Source: Chiua virens
Lineage: Eukaryota > Basidiomycota > Agaricomycetes > Boletales > Boletaceae
Direction: 5' to 3'
Assembly (NCBI GenBank): GCA_019787685.1
Contig: JAHNUO010000003.1
Span: forward strand, 434,001-498,000
Length of the DNA stretch: 64,000 bases
The notes below the pieces were generated by a model. The model was given only the letters and a program-made list of their open reading frames with translations, was not told where the DNA came from and searched no databases. Of the stretch, positions 55,641-64,000 are shown in pieces. Position 1 is the stretch's first letter. Each line of letters begins with the position of its first letter. The position numbers were made by a program, and so were the translations under genes.

Positions 55641-58600
55641 TTATGCAGTCTGAAGCACAGTACGTGCGAGACGAATGTATTCCTCCGCCGTCTCGTCCTC
55701 CCCGTTCCGATCTCGTTTTTCCCAATGCGTAATGCTGCTGTCGATGAGCGACAGCGCCTCCTCTACCGAGTGTTCATCGACCCAGCGCACGTACTCACTT
55801 TCTTGCCAACCATGAAGCGTGTGTGGCAGTGGCAAGGGCGATCGGACGAGGATATGATGAAGCACAACGAGCGGTGTGAGCCCGGCAGTGCGCTCCGGCG
55901 ATGCCAAGAGCCCGTTCTCGAGGAACAGCAGTGGTCTGTAAGCAACGCGATGAAAACGACGTTGGATACGCCACGAAGGGGGAAAAGAACCTACCGCATG
56001 GCTCTCAGAGCCTTGTACTCTTCGCCAATGTTCTCCAAGAGGCTCCCACTCCGCTTACTTTGCGACCCGGGCTCCGCCAAAAATGCATTGAGGGAAAACT
56101 CAAGCTCCGTCATGTCCGTCGTCAACTGAAGTTTACCACTCTCGCCCAGTGGCTTCGCGATCGACGCGTGCAGCACAAAGATTCGAATGACGTACTTGAC
56201 AATGTTGGGTATCCTGCCGTTCCAATCCAACAGAGAGTTAGCCAGCACAGGAATTCGGGCGCGGATAGACTCACCAAGGTCGTACAATCTCTAGCGCAAA
56301 GTTGCTCAAAATGCCCGTCTTGACGAAATTGAGCTTATCGACAAGGTCCTTCATGTATAGACTCGTCCCAGACATGCCCGACATAGGGTCGATCGTCTTT
56401 TGAAGGTCGAGCCTGTGAAGCCGCGACACGATGGCTGCGAGCTCTTTTTTGATAGCGCCTAGCAAGGGATCCACGATATGATCGTATCTACTCCGGATTT
56501 TCTGACGGTGCACCTGAATAAGACGACAATCTCATGGGCTGGCTCACGTACGGTGATGCTGGGCACGATCATACTGGATACACTTTCCGTGTGCTCCTCC
56601 ATCAATTTGTCCAGTTTCGTCCAACAGTGACATAAACAGGTAGCAACCTGTCCGTTCAACAGCTGTTGTGGCGTGGCGATGGGTCCCAACAGCGACACGG
56701 CGGAGCGGTCTGATACGATCTGTGATCAAGAGTCGTCAGCGACATCACCATGACAAACTCTCAAGCTCTCACCAATCCATCTGCCTTGATAGCCACGTTG
56801 TCGAGACTCGTCGCCACGTTCTTGGCTACTGCTCGCACCAACAGGGGATCGAAACGTGCAGAGTCGAGCTCGTTGGTGACGGTGCGCACGATATTATTGC
56901 CTTCGTTGGTACCAGGAGGCACGCGAGAACCGCCGGAAAAGGCTTGGGAAACTGCCTCGTTCATCCGCGTAGACGAACGAGAGAGATAGAGGGCTTCAAA
57001 CGTTGAAAGTGCCCGAAGTATGAGGATCGTTTCTGGACTTGGTGTGGCTGTCAGCAATGTTAACAGAGACAACTGGAGACAACCCACGATTGATAAGATG
57101 TCGTGTACACAGGTGTCCGTATGCACGGCAATGCTCGCAAAGAATTCGTGGAAGAGTCGGAGCAGCTTCGGATAGCCAGAAGTCAACGTTTGCTGTAGGA
57201 AACTCGAACCTATGCTTGTTGTCAGTTCCTCTCGATGATGCTGTGAGCGTCACCAACCTCTGGCAGCGTCGCGTGCGTACTTTTCCAGAGACTTGCCCAG
57301 CGACGCCGAAAAGACGGCACTTGGTTTATTGTCGATCGCCTAACGTTCCCATGATTAACCACCGAGACATCATGGACGTCAACGCCAACCTTGAGAGCCT
57401 CGTCAAGGAATGATATCCCACTGAGCGGATCCTTTTTGAGATCAAGTACTTTCTCAAGGGTATACACCTAGCTTCCTGGAGCTTTGAGCTTCTGGGGGCC
57501 ACTGAGGAAAACACCCACCTTGATGCAGCATCGCGACATTTCCTCCACAAGGGATTCGAGTCTCGTCCATAACGCAGCTGCAAATTGTGGGGCAGTAATG
57601 TTCGTCGGCTCCGTACGCACCCGCGACTTGTAGAGCAGTCCTTGCGACGCTTGTGGAGGCTCTACCATCACGACATCCTCAGAACAAAGCATATCTCCAC
57701 TCGAGTGAACTCACCCTTGGTCGTGATCTCTTTCGATATCCGAGAGAGATCAAAGGTGTTTTGGATACGCTCTTCCACTGCCTCGCTCAGATCACGCACG
57801 AGACCTTCCACCAGCGTCGGCAACGTGCGCAGATTATAAGCTGTTTGCAATGACGACGCTAGCAACGATTGGTTCTGCCATCACCACATCAGCATTTTCG
57901 TACTGAACACATGTTTGCAACATACCAACGAAGCAAGTCCCTGAAGTACCATCGCCTCCATCTCACCCTTAACCTTTTTCCGCGCATCCGTAATAAACGA
58001 CAAGTATGACGCCGCCGCATTCACCGAACGCAGCGGAATACTGTTTGCACGCGTCGGCAACGTCGTCTCGGCATCCGGTTGCGCATGCACCCCATCCCCC
58101 TCGTCGGGTCCGTCGAGCAACGCACCTGCCAGTCCGTCATGCCAAGCACCCCAAATAACGCACCCCACGCACCCAATTCAGCAATGCTCAGCGCCGCCTT
58201 GGCGATCGTGCGTTCCTTGTCTTCTTGGTCCCCCGCTGCGCTCGGCGTGCCCGTGCGCTCGTACCCAGCCAACTCACTCATCTGCGCCTCGAGGCGCTTT
58301 ACGAGCACACCGAACCGTGCCGTCCGGCGAAGGGCATCGTTGGCTTGTTGGATCCGTTGGAGACGCACGACGTTGGTTTGCAGCTGCCTGATACGGAACG
58401 CGGATTTTCTGATGCAGTCTGTCCACAGCGTCGAATATGACCTATCACGAGAGACCGAACAAGGGAGAGAGACGGACCCACTTTTCGATGGACTGACTCG
58501 ACGTCAGTCGAGACCACGTCGGACGGACGCCAGCGAGACTGACAGCTTGCTCGCGTTCGACGCGTGCTGTAACAGATCCTCGTGGTGGGCTGTGACCTGT

Positions 58601-58913
58601 GTCTAGCTGAGTACGAGCCAAGGAGGTGGAGAGGAAACGCACCAGGGTCTTGATCTGCTTGCTCACATCGTCGATCCCAATATCAAGCTTGGAGATCGCC
58701 ACAGAAATATCTTCCTTGGCAGGTTCCGGTACCGAAAGCGACGACTTTTGTTTCGCCTGAGATGAAGAGGACGGGGGGTACGCTTCGCCAGCGAGCACGG
58801 CGTTGGCGTACGCATTGGCGTCAAAGTTGACGATGGCAAAGACGGCATAGTCTAACACGGTATGTGGATGAGCGGTGATATGGTCGAAATTAAACACGAC
58901 GACTACCTCCCAT
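55641..58913 (-). CDS. COG5: Conserved oligomeric Golgi complex subunit 5
   Basis: Lobe B subunit of the COG tether for retrograde intra-Golgi transport. The start is resolved by a 7-nt first exon (58913-58907, ATGGGAG) spliced to DYAVFAIVNFDANAYANAVL, then EDISVAISKLDIGIDDVSKQ. Across many short introns follow DLSRISKEITTKGEFTRV-like helices, DLKKDPLSGISFLDEALK, a 50-nt intron (near 57340-57390), DNKPSAVFSASLGKSLEKYA, QTLTSGYPKLLRLFHEFFA, VRTVTNELDSARFDPLLVR, VSLLGPIATPQQLLNGQVA, DLVDKLNFVKTGILSNFALE, and the end LARTVLQTA at 55641. About 850 aa, in line with fungal COG5. Part of the intron and exon near 57.4 kb is copied at 42.1 kb. With COY1 in the same window, two Golgi tethers lie within 45 kb, probably by chance. 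Confidence 0.93.
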
Positions 58914-59487
58914 GTTGTTTAAATCATGCGCACGGACCAACAAACAGGGCGTGCTGCGATCATCGACAAAGTTGTGGCGGTGTGGTTACATTGTCATTTG
59001 TCACGTGATATATGGTCACACCGCGTTTGTGACAGACGCGTCGCGTGCATGAACCCACCAATCAGCGCTCACTCGGATCCGACAATCTGAGAAAGAATAA
59101 TTCCAAGAAAGTACGCGACGGTAACACCTCCTACACGCCTCATGATATGGTACAAATCATCCTCGAGTCTACCAGGTACAAACCAACTGCAAAGCAAAGC
59201 GACAGTAGTATGGGAGATTGCTTCCGACTCTTCACAAATACAGAAAGTAATGAGAAAGGATGGGTGAGAAAGGACACGGGGTCACAAGACCCACTGATAC
59301 TACAACCTCCACTCTACGCCCACATACACGCTCGTCCATCGCATCCCGACAGCGAGACGCTTACAACTTGAAAGATTGAGAGAGAAAATCAAGTTCCTTC
59401 AATGCGATTGGGGGTATGATGAAAATTCCAAATACTGATGCTGATACCGATGCTGGAATCCGTCGTGAAACTTGCCGGAGTCGTCAT
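58914..59487. other. Intergenic upstream of COG5
   Basis: About 570 nt. CACGTGA near 58999-59005 is an E-box-like site about 90 nt upstream of the COG5 start. No gene supported. Confidence 0.45.
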
Positions 59488-61105
59488 TCAGCGTCTTCGG
59501 GTCTTGGCCCTCGAGCGTGCCTTTGGCCGCGCCTGCACGGCCACGTTCGTCTTTGCGTCGTCGGTAACAGTGTCTGTCTTGTTCTTGGTCGTCGTTCGCG
59601 ATCGAGAGCCAACTTTGGCTCGGGGACGGGCAATCCGAGCCCGCTTGGTAGTGGGACCGTCAGCATCGTCCTCCTCCGCGTCCCCTTCGTCGGCTACCTC
59701 TTCCACTGTCTTGGATGTCTTGGATTTCGTTGCGTCTTCCTCGCACAAGCTGACTGCGGTGCTCGATCCTGACTCCCCTCCTCCGACGGACTCGGGGGTC
59801 ACCGCGGATGATTCGCGGGACGGTGTTCGTGCCTGAGACAGGCCGCAAGCCCGTACAGATGGTGTCAGCGTGGATGCGACAGAAGCAGGCGATCCAGGAG
59901 TTCGTTGCTTTAGCCTTGCGCTCTCGCTTGACGCAAGCTTTTAGCGCGGCTCTGGCGCTTCGTCTACATCCGGTAGGTCAAGTTGTACAACGTCATCTAC
60001 CGCTCTAGTAGAGATCACGATTTCGGGAGACCCAATTCGCTCGCGTTTGGCGGCTTTGGCGAGTGTGGGAGCAACATCCGCTATCAGTAACAAGGCCGCC
60101 TCGGCCGCTTCTGGGGCTCCGGGCCGATCGCCTTGTTTATTCGCGTCCTCTGCAAGCTCGCCAGTTGCGGCAGACTTGACTCGAGCGTCTTTCGAACGAG
60201 AGGCCATCGATCTGCGGGTCTTGGCACGCTTGCGGGGTGGAGGAGTGATCCTCTCGTCTTCGTCTGCAGTTTCGTCACCGCATGCGCCATTAGTCGCGGA
60301 TGGGAGAATGGCAAGTGGTTTGCGCTTTCGAAGGTTCATACGGGTCTCCGGTTCGGCGGGTGTGTATGTCGCATACCAAGGAAGGGATGCGAGGGCGGAG
60401 CCATAAGCGGACTGTACGCTGCTAAGGATCCAGAGGTTCTCGGGGACGGCGATCCATCCAATCGGTGAGAGAATAGGTGTAGGCGTAGTATCTTTGGAAT
60501 GAATATTAGAGGAGTCGGTGCATGATTGAGATGGAAGATCTCAGGAACGGGTGAGAGACGAGACTCACCCAAAACAGATTGTATCATGTGTGCGGTGGCT
60601 TTCCTCTGTTCTTTATTCCAGAAAGCCCAGTGTGCTGGATGGAGAGGATGGTAGAATACAGAGAGGGCTACAAGCGCCAAAACCCGCTTGTCTGAGGGCC
60701 ATGGAGGACACTCGGGTGGAGCGATGGTAGCAGCATCGAGGAACTGCCTGACAGAGGGTAGTTTAGCGGTGAGGACGCCGTCTTCGAGGACGCCAGGTGC
60801 TACAGAAGGCGCTGGAGCGACGCTAGGGTACGACCGGGGTGGGAGCGGGGGTGACTGGGAGAGTATGTGGAGAGGATCGTGACGCGGATATATGGGTTTG
60901 GGAGGATGAGGTGGTGGGTTAGCACTCGAAAGTTTCGGTGCATCTTGACGAATGCAGGAGATGGGGAATCTGGAGGTGCAGGAGGCGGGAAAATCGTACT
61001 CGAGGGTGGGCGGGAGGTCACGAGGGGAGGGATAAGTGACTGGTTGGCGGGGCTGCAAGGGTGGCCGGAAGGAGTCAGCGTGGTGTATGATGGAGGTGCC
61101 AATCA
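59488..61105 (-). CDS. Basic, probably nuclear protein of unknown function
   Basis: The minus-strand ATG at 61105 (MIGTSIIHHADSFRP) leads a Pro-rich N-terminus, then a folded-looking segment LPSVRQFLDAATIAPPECPP, WPSDKRVLALVALSVFYHP and AFWNKEQRKATAHMIQSVL. An intron with donor GTGAGT (about 60567) and AAG acceptor (about 60489) joins to TPILSPIGWIAVPENLWIL and SSVQSAYGSALASLPWYATY. A basic region follows (RMNLRKRKPLAIL, PPPRKRAKTRRSM) and acidic patches. An in-frame TAA at 59941-59943 splits this from a matching tail (KRARIARPRAKV, ARSRAKTRRR) to 59488, so the last ~150 residues may be lost or the stop an error. NLS-like clusters suggest the nucleus. Family unknown. Confidence 0.6.
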
Positions 61106-61948
61106 TGGCGGATGAGCACTGTGAGTTGTGGGTTATGTGGCGATTTAAGAAGAGGTGTACGCTTGGGTGCGATGTGAACTGGACGTACGAGGGAATTCTG
61201 AGGAGAAGTAGATGGTAAATATATAGTTTATAGCGAATGGATATGGGGGAGGAGGACAATGAAAGGTGGGTTGTGACGGAGAGGAGGAGACTCACACTCA
61301 AGTGCGTCGGTTTGCAAGGCAAGGCAGGGCACGCTCTATCCAATTCCCGATCCAGCACTCCCCAAATTCGGACACCTCTCTTTCAACACGTGGTTCTCAT
61401 AATCCAAAGGGCGGACAAAGACACAGGATACACAAAATAAAATATAACTTCATAAGACCACCAAGACCACTACCGTACACCTTCTCCTTTGTCTCTTTCT
61501 CTTTGTCTGTTCCTCGATTGACGTCCTCTTTCACCGCGGAAGCGGTGGTAATAATACCTCCGAGCTAATTCCGGTCCTCGCTTAGCCTTCGACCATCTAA
61601 TCTTATCGGTTATCAACCCATCTCATGAAATCATCAACCATGCCCTACCATTGGTCCACAAACTGCCACCTGACGAATATTCTCCCCACATCACACCATA
61701 ATATCACAGATACAGATCAATTGCGTCGCGGCTCCAGCGTGGGCTCCACGGCCTCGCGGAGACATGGACGCGACTCAGATCACCCAAACGTCCTGCTCGA
61801 AGTCGTCCGAAATTTACCCACAACGTACTCGGCTAACGCACGCCACACACCCCCATGGAAAATATCCCTGCTTGCACGCACATCCTCTCAGCCGACGAGA
61901 GTGCGGCCAGTCCACGTCGGATCACATCCGAAAATATCCGTCCCCATC
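61106..61948. other. Intergenic between two minus-strand genes
   Basis: About 840 nt with pyrimidine-rich tracts; holds the promoter of the basic nuclear protein gene (TATATAT-like near 61216-61222). No gene seen. Confidence 0.45.
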
Positions 61949-62581
61949 TCATGATGTTCGTTCATTTGCCGTCTCCCCTGCACATGCCGGGTACGGCACC
62001 GCACGCACTTGTGCCATACCAGCCAGCACATCTCGCACTCGTCCAGTGCTAAAGTCCCTTGTCACTGGTGCGATAATTACGGCACGCACAACGAGTGACG
62101 GGTCGATATCAGGTGGTGGTAGGTAGGCTGGAAGCATGGGGATGGGCAATTCCGGCTGGTTCACGGGAACAAGCGGAAGCATGGCATATGAGATCGACTC
62201 TGCGTATCTAGAACAAACATCACTTACATCAGCCCGCTCGAGGTAGCCAACGACCCATACATAGCCTTTTCGCTCCAGTGCCCACCGTGGGTCGACGTTT
62301 GGGCCCTTGCGCTCCGTCGCGTTGGGTATAGACATAAGAACGCTAGCATCAATACACAGAGTTACATCCACAAGCAGTGCACTGGACGCGTCATGCAATA
62401 ACACAAGTGCAGTCTCAGCATCATATGTGAGCATCCTGTGTGAGGCGACCCTGGTTGCGGTGAGGCGTAGAACAAATGTAATCGGGTCACACCTTCCTGC
62501 AACACGCAATTTCCGTCCAAGGTCGTCTTCGCAGATGCGATCTAACATCACGATCGTCGCATTGTCCACTTGTTGGGGCAT
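61949..62581 (-). CDS. TEN1-like OB-fold protein (CST telomere complex candidate)
   Basis: The minus-strand ATG at 62581 (MPQQVDNATIVMLDRICEDD) is followed by LGRKLRVAGR, then RMLTYDAETALVLLHDASSA and LLVDVTLCID, and YVWVVGYLERAD. The order of a GRxLRVxGR strand, a YD...ALVLL strand pair, an LLVDxxLC strand and a late VVGYLE strand resembles the single OB fold of Ten1, the small subunit of the Cdc13/Ctc1-Stn1-Ten1 complex. A GTGTGA...CCAG intron (about 62442-62492) may lie between VAGR and VASHR; the read-through is also open. The C-terminus (VVRAVIIAPVTRDFSTGRV onward) is less typical. Assignment is by pattern only; other OB-fold proteins such as RMI2 are alternatives. Confidence 0.5.
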   Translation of the reverse strand: MPQQVDNATIVMLDRICEDDLGRKLRVAGRCDPITFVLRLTATRVASHRMLTYDAETALVLLHDASSALLVDVTLCIDASVLMSIPNATERKGPNVDPRWALERKGYVWVVGYLERADVSDVCSRYAESISYAMLPLVPVNQPELPIPMLPAYLPPPDIDPSLVVRAVIIAPVTRDFSTGRVRDVLAGMAQVRAVPYPACAGETANERTS

Positions 62582-64000
62582 CCTGGGCGAGCAGGTACGG
62601 TTTTACACAAAACCGTCGGAACACCTATAGGATCCAGAATTTGCAATAACAGATCGACCTTACGTTTAAGGAATAGGAGTAACACTGATCCGTGGGGAAA
62701 CGACGGTTCTGGTTCTGCGTTCTGGACGTGGTCAGTGTTCAATTTACAGGATGGCATTGCCATTCTTGGACTTGTTGTTTTCCTGTAGCTTGCGATCCTA
62801 ATATATGCAAACAATGTACAAACACACAACGTCCGTCCCCTGTCCAAGTCACTTTCCCTAGTGTAAACAAACTAAGTACTAAGTTATGTCGTCATCGTGC
62901 ATTGCCATACGATGATGGTCTGTCAACTCCATCAAAGGACCACAGCGACGTGGCATGCGGTCATTATTGATCATTCCCCATCAATACCGACCATGAGAAG
63001 TGCACTTTCCACGCATTTCCGGCGAACGTTAACACTGGATACTCCTTTCGTTTTGACGTCCCATGGACACTGCCCCGACACGACGATGTTCTCAAGTACT
63101 CTGGATTCTCTGACAAATCAGGATGCGAAGCATCACTTTGCACCTGCAAGTCTCGATTCCATATCGATCACGATCGCGGTAAAGAAGCGGTGGAGCAGCC
63201 CGGTACCAATTCATCTCAATCTGCAGATCAGACAGGCATTTGCTGTACACTCACTGGATCCAGGGTTTCAATCGTATTTCAATTCCATGCGCACGGAACG
63301 TCTAGACCATGCACACTTTATCCTTGCCTTGGCTCGCCAGCGCGGGCTCTGGAGACCACCCCGTCCCATCAAATGGGGGCGATGATCATGTTTCATCGAG
63401 TATGTATATGTATAATCCCCGGTTGCATACCAAACAAGTATCTCCATCAATCCCCCTTGCTCGGACATCTTACGTGATCATGCCTATCAATAAATCGGGT
63501 CCCTGCCCAAGATTCGCGAGAAAGGGCCAGAGCATCCTGTCCAAGGTTTACATACGTGTAACCACAACTTGTAGTTTCAAACCTTCTTCGGATCCACAAT
63601 CATCGACGAGGAGCATTCTTTTAGAAGAGTGCTTGTGTGCGCGTGACGGTTCTAGGTCGGAACTTGGAAGACGCCGTGGATGAAAGCAGGTAACATCTTG
63701 TATCCCAAGTAATACATTGGACGCCGACCCTGTGGAGGGGCTATCCACATAATTCCGAACTGTACGGTGTACGAAGAAATCTCCGAGGCATGTCCTCGTA
63801 GTTTTACTCGCAGTTGGGTCGATGACTAATGAACGTTCCGGTTCAACGAGTGATTGACAGCGTGTGTGGGCTGAAAGGGATCCCCATCTGAGGACAGGAC
63901 GACCCGCTGGATCGGGCCGTTGTACTGGATGGCTAGTCTGTACTGCAAGATCGGCGAGTCCATGCTGTTCCGAATATACAGGATACGATATTCTCTAGCC
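62582..64000. other. Right-end region, no secure gene
   Basis: About 1.4 kb. Plus-strand frames at 62897-63385 (SMRTERLDHAHFILALARQRG) and about 62996-63190 (HAFPANVNTGYSFRFDVPW, SGCEASLCTCKSRFHID) are protein-like but conflict in frame and match nothing I recognise. They may be exons of a gene extending beyond the window or a relic. Confidence 0.35.

Overview
The window is nuclear DNA of a filamentous basidiomycete, most likely an Agaricomycete. The evidence is dense genes on both strands, many GT-AG introns of about 45-70 nt, tRNA-Tyr genes with 12-nt introns, and a gene set (COY1/CASP, Pbs2-type MAPKK, COG5, a GH45/expansin-like secreted protein, a microsomal P450) typical of that group. 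No bacterial or organellar sequence was seen.

Layout. 1-5 kb: a disordered protein gene running off the left edge, divergent from HEM2 (porphobilinogen synthase), then an ankyrin-like/Cys-rich gene. 4.7-8.6 kb: two tRNA-Tyr genes, each linked to a copy of an RNase P subunit gene (RPP21/Rpr2 type), one copy decayed. 8.8-14 kb: the secreted GH45/expansin-like gene (minus), a zinc-free MDR reductase, and a lineage-specific unknown. 14.4-23 kb: COY1/CASP, a Pbs2-type MAPKK and a UBL-BAG co-chaperone. 23.6-41.8 kb: P450, cytosolic Ile-tRNA synthetase, SNU23 (minus), an ERD1-like EXS protein, NAD formate dehydrogenase, GCN5 (minus), a 2OG-Fe(II) oxygenase and an asparaginase-type Ntn hydrolase. 41.9-48.3 kb: gene relics (a COG5 scrap, a DNA2 3' fragment) and two long regions of uncertain coding content. 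49-54 kb: a P-loop GTPase gene with an extraordinary internal structure. 54-64 kb: an unknown gene, a copia relic, COG5 (minus), a basic nuclear-looking protein and a TEN1-like OB-fold gene.

Main discovery candidate. In the GTPase gene (49040-53200), the exon ending at 50588 is followed by about 20 tandem 86-bp units. Each unit is an intron-like block of about 83 nt (GTAAGT...TTCAT/CAG) followed by exactly 3 nt. The 83-nt blocks are almost invariant, while the 3-nt linkers vary among six sense codons. Beyond the repeats, four more introns of unrelated sequence are also separated by single triplets, and the reading phase then enters the C-terminal helical exon correctly. This reads as an array of about 24 one-codon microexons, any subset of which keeps frame. 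The array lies inside an island of about 4.2 kb with almost no CpG, whose left border falls inside the same gene.

Quality caveat. Several conserved genes (RPP21, IleRS, SNU23, ERD1-like, FDH, 2OG oxygenase, asparaginase) carry isolated one-base insertions relative to their reading frame. I found insertions and hardly any deletions, which suggests residual assembly error more than pseudogenes. All exon coordinates are read by eye from splice consensus and protein similarity recalled from known families. No alignment or search was run.
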